From Paenibacillus sp. 1001270B_150601_E10 (lineage in GTDB: Bacteria > Bacillota > Bacilli > Paenibacillales > Paenibacillaceae): DNA of 55,766 bases. This document shows, piece by piece, positions 1 through 12,400 of the stretch; within the stretch, counting starts at the first letter, position 1; each line of letters starts with the position of its first letter. A program made the translations under genes and the position numbers. The notes below the pieces were generated by a model. The model worked only from the letters and a program-made list of their open reading frames with translations, had not been told where the DNA came from and ran no database searches. Where the stretch lies: NCBI RefSeq assembly GCF_015558675.1, contig NZ_JADMOL010000003.1:147384-203149 (forward strand), written 5' to 3'.

Positions 1-62
1 ATATCAGGCATCGTTTACAATAAATCCATACATCACGTCTAATTGCAGGGAGTTGAAATTTA

Positions 63-716
63 GTGAACTCATCATCGATCTGGATTGTTGGAGCAGGATG
101 CGGAATTGGCTTAGGCATTGCCAAATCATTTGGCAAGCGCGGCTATGCGCCTGTTCTCATTACGAAGGATGAAGACAATCTTCAACACATGAAACAAGCT
201 TTGCTCGAACATAACATTGAGGCAACAGGTATAGTCGCTTATTCAGGAGATGTCAAAGGATTAACTGCTGCTTTAACTGAACTCTTGGAAGCTCAAGGCA
301 CTCCAGAGGTACTGGTATACAATGCATCGGCTCATACGCCTGGCTACCCTTCGGAAGTGTCGACCGAGGATATGCTCCAAGATTTCCAAGTGAATGTGCT
401 TGGAGCCGCAGCCTCTGTGCAGACTGTACTTCCTAAGATGAAGGAACAGGGCAAGGGCTCGATCCTGCTTACTGGAGGCGGACAAGCTCTGCATCCCACA
501 GCAACGCTCGCATCGCTCGGCATTGGCAAATCAGGACTTCGCAGTCTTGCACTCAGTCTTCATGATGAGCTGAAGCCTCATGGCTTATACGCGGGAACTT
601 TAACGGTCTGCGGCTTTGTTCAAGAAGGAACACCTTTTGATTCAAAGTCGATCGGGGATGCCTTCTATAGGATGCATGCGGAGAAAAAAGAGGCAGAGGT
701 ACAATTAAAGCCTTAA
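63..716 (+). CDS. Atypical SDR-family (Rossmann fold) protein
   Basis: A 217-residue Rossmann-fold protein of the short-chain dehydrogenase/reductase family. The N-terminal nucleotide-binding loop reads GAGCGIGLG (residues 10-18), the NNAG-like element is YNASA near residue 86, and the structural Asn is in FQVNVLG near residue 111. The active-site YxxxK is degenerate: Lys156 is present but the Tyr position (152) is Leu, so classical SDR catalysis is doubtful. A GTG start is chosen because AGGGAG lies 10 bases upstream (47-52). Substrate and cofactor cannot be predicted. It stands alone, convergent with the ATP synthase operon, and shares a bidirectional terminator with it. Confidence 0.75.
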   Translation: MNSSSIWIVGAGCGIGLGIAKSFGKRGYAPVLITKDEDNLQHMKQALLEHNIEATGIVAYSGDVKGLTAALTELLEAQGTPEVLVYNASAHTPGYPSEVSTEDMLQDFQVNVLGAAASVQTVLPKMKEQGKGSILLTGGGQALHPTATLASLGIGKSGLRSLALSLHDELKPHGLYAGTLTVCGFVQEGTPFDSKSIGDAFYRMHAEKKEAEVQLKP

Positions 717-880
717 TGGGTGTATGGCGGTAAGTCAGTATCATAACAATACTTATTAACATGTACCAGCTTCGAACGATTATGAAACAATAATAGGGTG
801 TGTTTCTACTGCGAAACGCATCGGTAGCTATTTCATGACGATTGTTTGCTAGCTTCATCTGATGAACAAAATGATGTAAC

Positions 881-930
881 AAAAAAGAGACGGCATTTCT
901 ATCTTATCGATAGACATACCGTCTCTTTTG
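881..930. terminator. Bidirectional intrinsic terminator between SDR gene and atpC
   Basis: Arms AGAGACGG (886-893) and CCGTCTCT (919-926) pair perfectly, with an inner TATC/GATA pairing. There is an A-run on the left and TTTT on the right, so it can terminate both the ATP synthase operon (minus) and the SDR gene (plus). Confidence 0.85.
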
Positions 931-942
931 TATCTATGCGCC

Positions 943-1362
943 TTAGCGCTTAATATGCTTCGACACTTCGATACGCGTAAGCGCACGTTGAAGAGACACT
1001 TCAGCACGACGGAAGTCGACGTGGTCTTTCTTGCTGCGCTCAATCATCTTCAGGCGTTGCTCCGCACGAACCATCGCTGCCTTCGCACGATCTAGATCGA
1101 TATCTTCTGGCAGCTCCGCACTTTCAGCAAGGATGACGACCTTGTTCTGGCCAACTTCAATGAAGCCGCCATGAACCGCAAGCCAAAGCTCTTTGCCGTT
1201 CATCTTTATCTTAACTGGTGAGATTCGAAGCGGCGTTACTAAAGGAATATGACCCGCCATAATACCAAGATCACCTTCAACGCCTTTTACGACAACCATA
1301 TCCACTTGTTCAGCGAATACTTTGCGTTCAGGAGTAACGATTTCTAACAAAAAGGTACTCAA
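943..1362 (-). CDS. atpC: F1Fo ATP synthase epsilon subunit
   Basis: Epsilon subunit of the central stalk of F1. It is 139 residues with the N-terminal beta-sandwich (STFLLEIVTPERKVF, then GDLGIMAGHIPLVTPL) and a C-terminal helical hairpin rich in Arg/Lys/Glu. The frame is open nine codons further upstream, but the start is TTG at 1362: AAGGAGGA (1371-1378) sits 8 bases before it and the protein then begins at the usual STFxxEIVTP. Last gene of the operon, 67 bases after atpD, followed directly by the terminator at 881-930. In this family epsilon couples rotation and can inhibit hydrolysis. Confidence 0.96.
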   Translation of the reverse strand: MSTFLLEIVTPERKVFAEQVDMVVVKGVEGDLGIMAGHIPLVTPLRISPVKIKMNGKELWLAVHGGFIEVGQNKVVILAESAELPEDIDLDRAKAAMVRAEQRLKMIERSKKDHVDFRRAEVSLQRALTRIEVSKHIKR

Positions 1363-1429
1363 CTGCGGTTTCCTCCTTCCGTTCCACATCTGTTACAAGA
1401 TGCAGACCGTATCACGTCACGCTAACGCC

Positions 1430-2875
<1,446 letters not shown>

Positions 2876-2914
2876 TCATCGATTCATACTAAATCAAAAC
2901 TCGCATATACCGAA

Positions 2915-3787
2915 TTAGCCTTGTGCGTTCGCTCCGGCTACGATTTCTGTAATTTCTTGCGTAATGGCCGCTTGACGAGCACGGTTGTACGTCAACGTGA
3001 GGCTGGAGATCATCTCCGAAGCGTTCTTCGTTGCAGAACCCATAGCCGTCATACGCGCTCCAAATTCACTTGCCTTTGCATCCAAGACGGCGCTATAAAT
3101 TAGTGTTTCTGCATATTTCGGCAGCAAGTGCTCAAGCACAACCTCAGGAGACGGCTCAAATTCATACGATGCAGTAAGTCCATCACCATGATGAGCTGTA
3201 GCATCGTCTTCCAATGGAAGGAGACGTTTCTCCGTTGGGATATGGGTCAAGGCGTTAACGAATTGGTTGTAGAAGATATTCAATTCGTCATATTGCTCTT
3301 CGTCGAAATATTTAACTGCTTTATAGGCGATCGTTTTGATATCCGCAAAGGTAGGCGAATCTGGCAATTCCGTAATCTCCTCCACAATCGGTAAACCACG
3401 ACGGCGGAAGTAGTCACGTCCTTTACGTCCAATTACAAACAGTGCGTATTCATCCTTCGATGTATGGCGCTCACGAATCGTATCCATTACCAAACGAATA
3501 ATGTTGGCATTGTATCCGCCCGCAAGACCACGGTCGGAAGTCACAACGAGATAGCCTGTCTTTTTCACCGGACGCTTCACGAGCATCGGATGAGACACGC
3601 CTCTTGTTCCGGATGCGATGCTTGCCACAACCTCTTTAAGCTTATCCGCATAGGGACGAGCGGCTTGAGCTTGCTCTTGAGCACGGCGTAGCTTTGCAGC
3701 TGCAACCATCTCCATCGCTTTCGTGATCTGCTTCGTACTTTGAATACTCTTAATTTGGCGTTTAATTTCGCGCATTCCTTTAGCCAC
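2915..3787 (-). CDS. atpG: F1Fo ATP synthase gamma subunit
   Basis: Rotor shaft subunit of F1, 290 residues. The N-terminus ([22 protein letters not shown]) and the C-terminal [18 protein letters not shown] helix are the two halves of the family's coiled-coil shaft, with the Rossmann-like [14 protein letters not shown] in between. Start is GTG at 3787, with AGGTGA about 8 bases upstream. The 106-base gap to atpA holds a stem-loop close to this ribosome binding site, which may lower gamma translation relative to alpha and beta (inference). Confidence 0.98.
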   Translation of the reverse strand: MAKGMREIKRQIKSIQSTKQITKAMEMVAAAKLRRAQEQAQAARPYADKLKEVVASIASGTRGVSHPMLVKRPVKKTGYLVVTSDRGLAGGYNANIIRLVMDTIRERHTSKDEYALFVIGRKGRDYFRRRGLPIVEEITELPDSPTFADIKTIAYKAVKYFDEEQYDELNIFYNQFVNALTHIPTEKRLLPLEDDATAHHGDGLTASYEFEPSPEVVLEHLLPKYAETLIYSAVLDAKASEFGARMTAMGSATKNASEMISSLTLTYNRARQAAITQEITEIVAGANAQG

Positions 3788-3809
3788 TTACGTTTCACCT
3801 GCCTTAAGC

Positions 3810-3828
3810 GCTTTGCATGAGGCAAAGC
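3810..3828 (-). other. Intercistronic stem-loop upstream of atpG
   Basis: Perfect 7-bp hairpin GCTTTGC/GCAAAGC with a 5-base loop, about 10 bases before the atpG ribosome binding site in the minus-strand transcript. It has no U-tract, so it is not a terminator. A further inverted pair (GTGAGT/ACTCAC) lies closer to the end of atpA. Confidence 0.6.
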
Positions 3829-3893
3829 AAACTTCTCGTTCCGGTTGTGAGTTTGGGCAGGTCATCTGACCATACCCTACTCACGCTCTATTA

Positions 3894-5414
<1,521 letters not shown>

Positions 5415-5433
5415 TCACCCCATTCTACCTTGC

Positions 5434-5970
5434 TTATTTCATTAATTTTTGCAATTGCTTCAGCTTGCCGGACAAGCTTCCATCATAGAGACGATCTCCG
5501 ATTCGAACCTGAAGTCCGCCGATAATCGAAGGATCGACAATGTTTTTAATGCGAATCTTCTTATTAAGCTGCTTACCGAAAGTAGCTGCAACAGATTCCT
5601 TTTCCGCATCAGGAAGCGGCACTGCCGATGTCACGATCGCATCTGCTACACCAAGTGCAGCACTAGCAATCTGAACATAACTATTAAGCACTTCATTCAA
5701 CACATGAATGCGCCCACGTTCAATAAGGAGCTGAACTGTATCTAGAACCGTATCCGAAGTTTGATCCTTGAATGTCTCAAGCAAAATATTCATTTTGCCC
5801 TTGGTATCAATCTTCGGCGTCGTTAATAGCACTTGTAGATCATGATTAGAAGTAATCGCTTGGACCACGGATTCAAGCTGCTGTTCGGTTTCCAACACCG
5901 TGTTCTTCTCTTGAGCAAGCTCGAACAGGGCCTTCGCATATCGTTTTGCAACAGCGGTCTCACGATTCAT
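5434..5970 (-). CDS. atpH: F1Fo ATP synthase delta subunit
   Basis: Peripheral-stalk delta subunit (OSCP type), 178 residues. It begins with the typical VAKRYAKALFELAQE helix and ends with the beta element IIGGLQVRIGDRLYDGSLSGKLKQL. Its ATG overlaps the atpF stop codon by one base (TAATG), indicating translational coupling; AGGGGG lies upstream inside atpF. Confidence 0.97.
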   Translation of the reverse strand: MNRETAVAKRYAKALFELAQEKNTVLETEQQLESVVQAITSNHDLQVLLTTPKIDTKGKMNILLETFKDQTSDTVLDTVQLLIERGRIHVLNEVLNSYVQIASAALGVADAIVTSAVPLPDAEKESVAATFGKQLNKKIRIKNIVDPSIIGGLQVRIGDRLYDGSLSGKLKQLQKLMK

Positions 5971-6455
5971 TATTGTTTGCCCCCTACCTCATTCAGGTAT
6001 TGGTCAACCAATTCCGTTTGATCCTTCTCATCGATTTCTTTGGTCAGGATCTTGGATGCGATCGCGACGGACATGCTGCTCACTTCACCACGCAGCGCTG
6101 CAATAGCTTTTTCCTTCTCATTCTCGATATCACGAGCTGCACTATCCTTAAGACGAGTTGTTTCTTCTTTCGCCTTCTCGATGATTTCATCAGCTTGAAG
6201 GGAAGAGCTGCGCTTCGCCTGCTCGATAATATCGTGAGCCTCTTTACGTGCCGTAGCAAGGGCTTCTTTCTGCTCATCGATATATTGCTGAGCTTGCGTG
6301 CGACTGCTTGCAGCCTCATCAAGCTGTTGCTTGACTAGCTCACGACGCTTCTCCATAACGGAGAATAATGGGCCGAATGCGTATTTGGAAAGCAATAAGT
6401 ACAAAATACCAAATGCAACGATAGCCCACACGAAATTTTCCCATACAAAACTCAA
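5970..6455 (-). CDS. atpF: F1Fo ATP synthase b subunit
   Basis: Peripheral-stalk b subunit, 161 residues. One N-terminal membrane helix (WENFVWAIVAFGILYLLLSK) is followed by a long charged coiled coil (EKRRELVKQQLDEAASSRTQAQ onward) that contacts F1. The frame is open to a GTG at 6464, but AAGGAG overlaps that GTG. The TTG at 6455 is 8 bases downstream of AAGGAG and is taken as the start. The 211-base gap to atpE is unusually long for this operon and holds hairpins. Confidence 0.96.
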   Translation of the reverse strand: MSFVWENFVWAIVAFGILYLLLSKYAFGPLFSVMEKRRELVKQQLDEAASSRTQAQQYIDEQKEALATARKEAHDIIEQAKRSSSLQADEIIEKAKEETTRLKDSAARDIENEKEKAIAALRGEVSSMSVAIASKILTKEIDEKDQTELVDQYLNEVGGKQ

Positions 6456-6520
6456 TGCAGTCACTCCTTTCCGATAACATCACGCGAGGCAACCAGTAGG
6501 TGCGCTCCATCATTAAGCCA

Positions 6521-6649
6521 GTCTAGCAAAAGCTAGACATGATCGAAGCATCTCGCATATGGACAATCTATGGTTACTTGTTCAGGAATCTTCATTCACA
6601 TACGTTCTTGCATAAAAGTAAGGCGCGGATGGCATCGGCCTTCCCCGCC
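6521..6649 (-). other. Hairpins in the atpE-atpF intercistronic region
   Basis: Two structures in a 211-base spacer. GTCTAGC/GCTAGAC (6521-6527 and 6532-6538) closes an AAAA tetraloop. A GC-rich imperfect hairpin (6622-6649, GGCG..GG against CC..CGCC) begins about 18 bases after the atpE stop. Neither has a strong U-tract. They may protect or process the atpE mRNA, whose product is needed in about ten copies per enzyme (inference). Confidence 0.55.
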
Positions 6650-6666
6650 AGACCGTTGTCTATAAA

Positions 6667-6882
<216 letters not shown>

Positions 6883-6974
6883 TTAAATCCTCCTCAAAAT
6901 TATCATTCATAATATAGTGGGTATTGCTATTGATCTCACCTTCGATACTTCTAGGTATCTATCGGAAGAGTTAA

Positions 6975-7727
6975 TCAATGTTCCTCGTGCACGGTAGCTT
7001 GAGCGATGTAAACCATCGTCAGCATCGTGAAGATAAAGGCCTGCAAGGCACCTACGAAAATACTGAATCCCTGCCATGCGGCAACAAACGGGAGTCCGAA
7101 TACACTTGCCTTGATCAAGGTTGAGAGAATAACCTCACCTGCAAAGATATTGGCAAACAAACGGATTGCGAGAGCAATTGGCTTCGCCAAGTTCTCAACA
7201 ATGTTAAGTGGTAGGAAAACCCAGAATGGCTGTACATAGTGCTTCAGATAGTGCTTGCCATTGTCTTTAAGACCCATAAAGTTTACAAGTACGAATACCA
7301 TGAAAGCTAGACCTGCAGTGATCGATAGATCCGCAGTTGGCGACTTCCACCATAGAATATGAGCATGTTCATTGGTAAGAGTAGCCTGAATCGGCTGTCC
7401 AAAAATGTTTTGGACGCCATGAGCCTCCGTAATGACCGCAAACGGCAATCCTAGCAAGTTGGCAACAAAGATGAAGAGCATCAATGTCAGCCCTAGGGAA
7501 ATATATTTGCGTCCATGCTTCAAATCCATTGCACTTGAGATCAGATTCTCAACAAATTCCACAACCCATTCCATAAAGTTCTGCAATTTGCCTGGGTTCT
7601 CAACAGATAGATTGCGAACCGCTAATCTAGCAAGCACCATGACCACGATAATCGTGACAAGCAGCATACCGATAGCGGATAAATCAAAGCGCAATCCTCC
7701 CAATACAATTATCGGCGAATCATGCAT
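6975..7727 (-). CDS. atpB: F1Fo ATP synthase a subunit
   Basis: Membrane a subunit forming the proton half-channels, 250 residues with five to six membrane helices. The essential Arg is in ALAIRLFANIFAGEVIL, and the GxxxNxxGLLP-like region appears as FVANLLGLPF. The C-terminal helix (AWQGFSIFVGALQAFIFTMLTMVYI) carries the conserved Gln-Ala-Phe. ATG start, 32 bases after atpI. Confidence 0.98.
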   Translation of the reverse strand: MHDSPIIVLGGLRFDLSAIGMLLVTIIVVMVLARLAVRNLSVENPGKLQNFMEWVVEFVENLISSAMDLKHGRKYISLGLTLMLFIFVANLLGLPFAVITEAHGVQNIFGQPIQATLTNEHAHILWWKSPTADLSITAGLAFMVFVLVNFMGLKDNGKHYLKHYVQPFWVFLPLNIVENLAKPIALAIRLFANIFAGEVILSTLIKASVFGLPFVAAWQGFSIFVGALQAFIFTMLTMVYIAQATVHEEH

Positions 7728-7759
7728 GTCGTTGTGTTCACCCCTTTCCGATAAGATGG

Positions 7760-8137
7760 TTAATGCTTATTCTTCATACTGAAAACAAGGGCCACAACCA
7801 AAATCAAAAGCTGGGCCAAGAATAACCCTATTATCGTAAACACCAGAGAAACTTGCTCGAACTTTACGGCAATCATAATTGCAAGCAGCCCAATGCATAG
7901 TCTGGTGACGAAACCAAAACTGAATCTTTTCTTGTCAGTTTGTGTCGCCATCTCGGTGACCTGACTGACTTTAGTCGACAAATAGCGCACATTAATAAGT
8001 CCAGCTGCTAACCCCAAGGTCATACCAAGCGTGTAGGCTCGGTAATCAGGCAACAACGCGTATCCAAAGAGCAGCAGAGACATGAGAAGGAAGATTACTC
8101 TTGTCGTGCCATTTACGATGGCGTGCATCTCATTCAT
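7760..8137 (-). CDS. atpI: ATP synthase protein I
   Basis: Small membrane protein of 125 residues with four hydrophobic segments (for example VIFLLMSLLLFGYALL and LVFTIIGLFLAQLLILVVALVF). Its place at the head of the ATP synthase operon and this topology identify it as subunit I. The family is thought to assist c-ring assembly or Mg2+/Ca2+ transport with AtpZ. Its start overlaps the end of atpZ by 8 bases. Confidence 0.9.
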   Translation of the reverse strand: MNEMHAIVNGTTRVIFLLMSLLLFGYALLPDYRAYTLGMTLGLAAGLINVRYLSTKVSQVTEMATQTDKKRFSFGFVTRLCIGLLAIMIAVKFEQVSLVFTIIGLFLAQLLILVVALVFSMKNKH

Positions 8138-8363
8138 GTTGCTCCCCCAAGAACTTTCTAACTAGCCAAACGATGTTCACAATCCCTAGCAAAAGTCCTA
8201 TGATAGCCCCAAGACCAATCCACAGTCTTGGCCCTTCATATATATGCATAAGCCACTTTCCTAGCAAAAAGCCAACCACAATGTACCCGATTAACGTAAA
8301 ACCGGCTCCACCAATAGCAAGAGCCATACGCCATGCACTTGAATTCGCTTCCTTTTTCTTCAT
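8130..8363 (-). CDS. atpZ: AtpZ/AtpI-family ATP synthase accessory protein
   Basis: Small protein (77 residues from the ATG at 8363) with a charged N-terminus (MKKKEANSS) and two membrane helices (ALAIGGAGFTLIGYIVVGFLL and LWIGLGAIIGLLLGIVNIVWLV), typical of AtpZ, the partner of AtpI. The frame is open to an ATG at 8384, but that codon overlaps the -10 hexamer of a good promoter, so transcripts from it could not use it. First gene of the operon. Confidence 0.82.
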   Translation of the reverse strand: MKKKEANSSAWRMALAIGGAGFTLIGYIVVGFLLGKWLMHIYEGPRLWIGLGAIIGLLLGIVNIVWLVRKFLGEQHE

Positions 8364-8382
8364 AGGATATTTTTCCCATATC

Positions 8383-8412
8383 ATTTTATCGAAGAATTAA
8401 AACATTTGTCAA
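8383..8412 (-). promoter_or_regulatory. Sigma-A-type promoter of the ATP synthase operon
   Basis: On the minus strand, TTGACA (8407-8412) and TAAAAT (8383-8388) are separated by 18 bases, close to the housekeeping consensus. The expected start of transcription near 8376 leaves a leader of roughly a dozen bases before the ATG at 8363. Confidence 0.7.
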
Positions 8413-8517
8413 CGAATGTTAGCTGTTATTTGCGGTACTTTTTTGGTCTGTGAAAACGTTCCAACTGTACAGTAACACTGTATACTCTGAGGCTTTAAGT
8501 TACAAGCAGAGAGTTAG

Positions 8518-9672
8518 TTATTTTGTGAACATTGTGTGAAAACTGGACGGTTTTTCCTTTTGTAGGCCAAAACTGTGAAGTATCGCACTGACAATACGTT
8601 CCGACGCTTTTCCGTCGCCGTAAGGGTTCGCAGCCTTGCTCATTTTTGAATAGACGCTTTCATCGGTTAAAAGGAGCTTCGCTCGCTCATAAATACGAGC
8701 TTCATCTGTTCCTACCAATTCAAGTGTTCCTGCATCAATACCTTCTGGTCGCTCTGTTGTCTCGCGAAGAACAAGCACCGGAATGCCAAAGGATGGTGCC
8801 TCCTCTTGAAGACCGCCGGAATCCGTTAAGATAAGATGGGTGTGCGGATAGAAGTTGTGAAGATCCACCACATCGAGCGGTTCAATCAATTTAATACGAG
8901 GATGGTCGCCAAGCATCTCGTGAGCAGGCTCACGAACGGCAGGACTAGGATGAACCGGGTAAACGATCGCTACGTCCTCAAATTCGTCTGCAATGCGTCG
9001 AACAGCCCGGAAGATATTACGGTGCGGCTCCCCTTGAGATTCACGGCGATGGGCAGTCATAAGAATCATGCGCTTACCCTTTGCCCAGTCCAGTACCTCA
9101 TGGGAATAATCAGGACGTACTGTATATTGAAACACATCCGTGACTGTGTTGCCTGTGACATATATCGATGACTCTGATTTATTTTCTTTTCTCAGGTTGT
9201 TCGCTGACCAATCCGTTGGTGAAAAGTGAAGATCGGCAATGATACCTGTAAGCTGGCGATTCATTTCTTCTGGATATGGAGACATCTTGTTCCATGTACG
9301 AAGCCCTGCTTCTACATGTCCTACCTTGATTTGCTGCAGGAAGGACGCATAGCTTGCCAAGAAGGTTGTTAGGGTATCCCCGTGAACAAGCACAATATCC
9401 GGTTTCGCTTCTCGCAGGACTGGTTCTAGCCCTTGCAGCACTCGGATGGAGATATCATTGAGCGTTTGACGCTGCTGCATGATATCAAGATCATAATCTG
9501 GCTTAATGTTGAATACTTCTAGCACTTGGTCAAGCATTTGGCGATGCTGCGCCGTCACGCATACGATGGACTCGATCTCTTCTGGATGCTTTTCCAATTC
9601 GAGAATGAGCGGTGCCATCTTAATCGCTTCCGGGCGTACGCCAAATACAGTCATGACTTTTAACTTGCGCAT
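8518..9672 (-). CDS. mnaA: UDP-N-acetylglucosamine 2-epimerase (non-hydrolysing)
   Basis: Converts UDP-GlcNAc to UDP-ManNAc for cell-wall polymers (teichoic/teichuronic acid linkage units or secondary wall polysaccharide). It is 384 residues, full length. It has the N-terminal VFGVRPEAIKMAPLI, the HVEAGLRT motif, PEEMNRQLTG, TAHRRESQGE and the C-terminal LTDSGGLQEEAPSFGIPVLVLRETTERPE, all hallmarks of WecB/MnaA. It lies between upp and the ATP synthase operon, as in several Firmicutes. mnaA is the Bacillus name, wecB the enteric one. Confidence 0.95.
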   Translation of the reverse strand: MRKLKVMTVFGVRPEAIKMAPLILELEKHPEEIESIVCVTAQHRQMLDQVLEVFNIKPDYDLDIMQQRQTLNDISIRVLQGLEPVLREAKPDIVLVHGDTLTTFLASYASFLQQIKVGHVEAGLRTWNKMSPYPEEMNRQLTGIIADLHFSPTDWSANNLRKENKSESSIYVTGNTVTDVFQYTVRPDYSHEVLDWAKGKRMILMTAHRRESQGEPHRNIFRAVRRIADEFEDVAIVYPVHPSPAVREPAHEMLGDHPRIKLIEPLDVVDLHNFYPHTHLILTDSGGLQEEAPSFGIPVLVLRETTERPEGIDAGTLELVGTDEARIYERAKLLLTDESVYSKMSKAANPYGDGKASERIVSAILHSFGLQKEKPSSFHTMFTK

Positions 9673-9968
9673 AGAGATGCCCCCGTTCTGTCCTGATATC
9701 TACTATAACAGGCCATCCTTATGGAACAGGACGGCCTCGCTTATAGATTAAAATTACGTGTTTCTCAAACATGCTCTTTATAGATCGCTTCAAGCACATC
9801 TAGAAGTTTGTATTTACAAAAGGAAAGGATAGCCTTTCATAGTAAACTCTCACAAAACCCTTTTTTTAAAGAGCGATTGACGCTTATAGCACTCTTCTTT
9901 CCAACAAGAGTAAAGAAGACTTTCGTTCTTGAAGGAAAGAAGAATACTAATTACGTACGTACGAATCC
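9673..9968 (-). other. Intergenic region between upp and mnaA with a long imperfect hairpin
   Basis: In the minus-strand transcript, 27 bases after the upp stop, CTTCTTTCC and GGAAAGAAG (9894-9902, 9934-9942) pair. Inner stems CAAGA/TCTTG and AAAG/CTTT form one 49-base hairpin with symmetric mismatches and no U-tract. Further on, GAAAGG/CCTTTC (9823-9838) is followed by CTTTT and may be the weak terminator of upp. No coding sequence is supported. Confidence 0.5.
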
Positions 9969-10598
9969 TTACTTGGTTCCAAACAAGCGGTCGCCTGCGT
10001 CGCCAAGACCAGGAATAATGTATCCATGATCGTCAAGCTTCTCATCAAGCGCTGCCAGATAGATATCTACATCCGGATGCGCTTCTTGAACAGCCTTTAC
10101 GCCTTCAGGAGCGGCGATCAAGCACATGAGCTTAATTTGCGTGCAGTTACGTTTCTTCAGCACATCGATGGCCGCAATTGCAGAGCCGCCTGTTGCAAGC
10201 ATCGGATCAATAACGATCAATTCACGCTCTTGGACATCCGTAGGAAGCTTCGTGTAATACTCCACCGGCATTAATGTCTCTGGATCACGGAACAAGCCAA
10301 CATGTCCAATTTTAGCGCCTGGGATCAGCTTAACAACGCCCTCAACCATGCCAAGACCTGCACGAAGAATCGGAATCAAGCCAAGCATGCGCCCAGCAAT
10401 GATATTGGATTGTGTCTTCGCTACAGGGGTTTCCACCTCAATTGCCTCAAGACGCAATTCACGCGTAATTTCATAAGCCATCAGGGTAGCGACTTCATCC
10501 ACAAGCTCACGGAAGTCTTTGGTGCTTGTCCGCTTATCCCGAATCAAAGTAATTTTGTGTTGAATCAATGGGTGATCGCAAATGATCAGTTTGCTCAT
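9969..10598 (-). CDS. upp: Uracil phosphoribosyltransferase
   Basis: Pyrimidine salvage enzyme: uracil + PRPP to UMP + PPi. It is 209 residues, the standard length. It carries the PRPP loop [16 protein letters not shown] and the C-terminal uracil-binding region [19 protein letters not shown] start with GGAGGGAC 7-8 bases upstream. It is transcribed separately from glyA, whose terminator lies 470 bases upstream. Confidence 0.98.
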   Translation of the reverse strand: MSKLIICDHPLIQHKITLIRDKRTSTKDFRELVDEVATLMAYEITRELRLEAIEVETPVAKTQSNIIAGRMLGLIPILRAGLGMVEGVVKLIPGAKIGHVGLFRDPETLMPVEYYTKLPTDVQERELIVIDPMLATGGSAIAAIDVLKKRNCTQIKLMCLIAAPEGVKAVQEAHPDVDIYLAALDEKLDDHGYIIPGLGDAGDRLFGTK

Positions 10599-11149
10599 AA
10601 AAAATTGTCCCTCCGCTTTATACTCTTTGCTGACTCATATCGTTGTTTAATGGTTGATCAGTGTGAAACAGCCCCTATTATAACATCCCTTGTTCAGAAC
10701 TGCACATTAACTCAATCATGAAAAACATTTTAGCCATAAAATGTTTTTAGAAAAACTGTAAAAAGCTATCCAAAATATTTGTAAACATTCCTTCTGTTGG
10801 TTATACATTCCTCTTACAAGGATCGATTCGGATCAATTTCAGCCAATAACAGTCGGCAAATCAGCTTTATTATCGGCAGTCTTATGAAAAACATGAGTCT
10901 GTTCACAAAAAATTTTGAAAAGGGAGGATCCTCACAAAAATTTTCATTACATTCGGAAAATAGGAAAGCAAACGACATTCATTTTCATAGAAAATTCAGT
11001 CTGATGATTTATCGTTCTCTGTGGATACTGCACATGATAATAGAAGAAACATGTACTTCTTACGAGGTAAAAGACCTCTCTAAGAATAGAGAGGTCTTGG
11101 TGTATGACAGGGTGGTTCTGTACTCTATAAGATGCCCTGCACCCTAATG
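10599..11149. other. Intergenic region upstream of upp: promoter element and AT-rich hairpin
   Basis: A TATAAT hexamer on the minus strand (10677-10682) about 80 bases before upp is a plausible -10; no good -35 is seen. Just upstream, a perfect 12-bp AT-rich hairpin (10721-10732 with 10737-10748, loop GCCA) is flanked by A- and T-runs. A 116-codon plus-strand frame (10797-11147) has no ribosome binding site, no family resemblance, and crosses the glyA terminator, so it is not called. The middle of the region shows nothing recognisable. Confidence 0.5.
11068..11100 (-). terminator. Intrinsic terminator of the rpiB-ywlG-glyA operon
   Basis: Perfect 8-bp stem GACCTCTC (11073-11080) / GAGAGGTC (11089-11096) with an 8-base loop, followed by TTTTA in the minus-strand transcript, 50 bases beyond the glyA stop. 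Confidence 0.9.
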
Positions 11150-12400
11150 CTAGTATTTCAGCTCAGAATACAACGGATATTGATCTGTCAATTCACGGAC
11201 CATAGAGCGAGCTTGGCCCAATACTGCCTCGTCGGTTGGATTTTTCAACGTCAAGGCAATGATCTCGCCGATCTTCTTCATCGCATCTTCATCCATGCCA
11301 CGAGAAGTAGCGGCAGGTGTACCGATACGGATACCACTCGTTACAAACGGGCTGGTTGGATCGAATGGGATCGCATTTTTATTGACCGTAATGCCTACTT
11401 CATCAAGCACCTTTTCTGCATCTTTACCCGTAATGTTAATATTGCGAGTATCGATGAGCATAAGGTGGTTGTCTGTACCGCCCGATACTAAGTTCAAACC
11501 TTCTGCCTGCAAGGACTCCGCAAGCACTTGGGCATTTTTCACCACTTGCTCAGCGTATGTCTTGAAGGACGGTTGAAGCGCCTCACCCAATGCAACCGCT
11601 TTGGATGCAATCACATGCATGAGAGGGCCGCCTTGCGTTCCTGGGAAGACTGCTTTGTCAATCGCTTGCGCCCATGCTTTGCGGCAAAGAATCAAGCCAC
11701 CGCGAGGACCGCGAAGCGTCTTATGCGTCGTTGTTGTCACAAAGTGAGCATGAGGAACTGGGTTTGGATGAAGTCCAGCAGCCACAAGTCCTGCAATGTG
11801 TGCCATATCCACCATGAAGAGGGCGCCAACATCATTAGCAATGCTAGCCAACGCTTCAAAGTCGATGATACGAGGATATGCACTTGCTCCTGCTACGATC
11901 ATTTTCGGGCGATGCTTGAATGCTGCCTTGCGCACGTCATCATAATCGATGCGGAACGTTTCTTCATTTACGCCATAGGCAACAAAGTTATACAAGAGCC
12001 CTGAAGCATTCACCGGGCTTCCATGCGTCAAGTGGCCGCCATGAGCAAGATTCATTCCGAGCACGGTATCTCCTGGCTTCAATGCGGCAAGGTAAACCGC
12101 CATATTCGCCTGTGCGCCAGAGTGCGGCTGAACGTTTGCATGCTCTGCACCGAATAGTTCTTTCGCGCGATCGCGAGCAAGATCCTCAACAATATCAACA
12201 TGCTCACAACCACCATAATAGCGGCGGCCTGGATACCCTTCTGCATACTTATTCGTTAGAACGGTGCCCATGGCCTCCATAACGGCTTCGCTAACAATGT
12301 TCTCGGATGCGATAAGCTCAATGTTGTGACGTTGACGCTGAAGCTCAAGATTCATTGCCTGCAATACTTCTGGATCCTGCTGTCTCAAATGATCAACCAT
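11150..12400 (-). CDS. glyA: Serine hydroxymethyltransferase
   Basis: PLP enzyme interconverting serine + THF and glycine + 5,10-methylene-THF, the main source of one-carbon units. 416 residues. The PLP-lysine motif is [14 protein letters not shown]; also visible are [15 protein letters not shown] near the N-terminus and [14 protein letters not shown]. The frame is open 36 codons upstream, but the ATG at 12400 is chosen because GGGGAGGAC precedes it and the protein then matches the family start. It ends the operon controlled by the ZTP riboswitch, which fits since ZTP reports 10-formyl-THF shortage. Confidence 0.97.
   Translation of the reverse strand: MVDHLRQQDPEVLQAMNLELQRQRHNIELIASENIVSEAVMEAMGTVLTNKYAEGYPGRRYYGGCEHVDIVEDLARDRAKELFGAEHANVQPHSGAQANMAVYLAALKPGDTVLGMNLAHGGHLTHGSPVNASGLLYNFVAYGVNEETFRIDYDDVRKAAFKHRPKMIVAGASAYPRIIDFEALASIANDVGALFMVDMAHIAGLVAAGLHPNPVPHAHFVTTTTHKTLRGPRGGLILCRKAWAQAIDKAVFPGTQGGPLMHVIASKAVALGEALQPSFKTYAEQVVKNAQVLAESLQAEGLNLVSGGTDNHLMLIDTRNINITGKDAEKVLDEVGITVNKNAIPFDPTSPFVTSGIRIGTPAATSRGMDEDAMKKIGEIIALTLKNPTDEAVLGQARSMVRELTDQYPLYSELKY

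Noticed and set aside
8445..8475. Catabolite-response-element-like TGAAAACGTTCC upstream of the ATP synthase operon
   Set aside because: Two mismatches to the cre consensus at normally fixed positions; not supported.
10797..11147. 116-codon plus-strand frame upstream of upp
   Set aside because: No ribosome binding site, no recognisable domains, and it runs through the glyA terminator hairpin.
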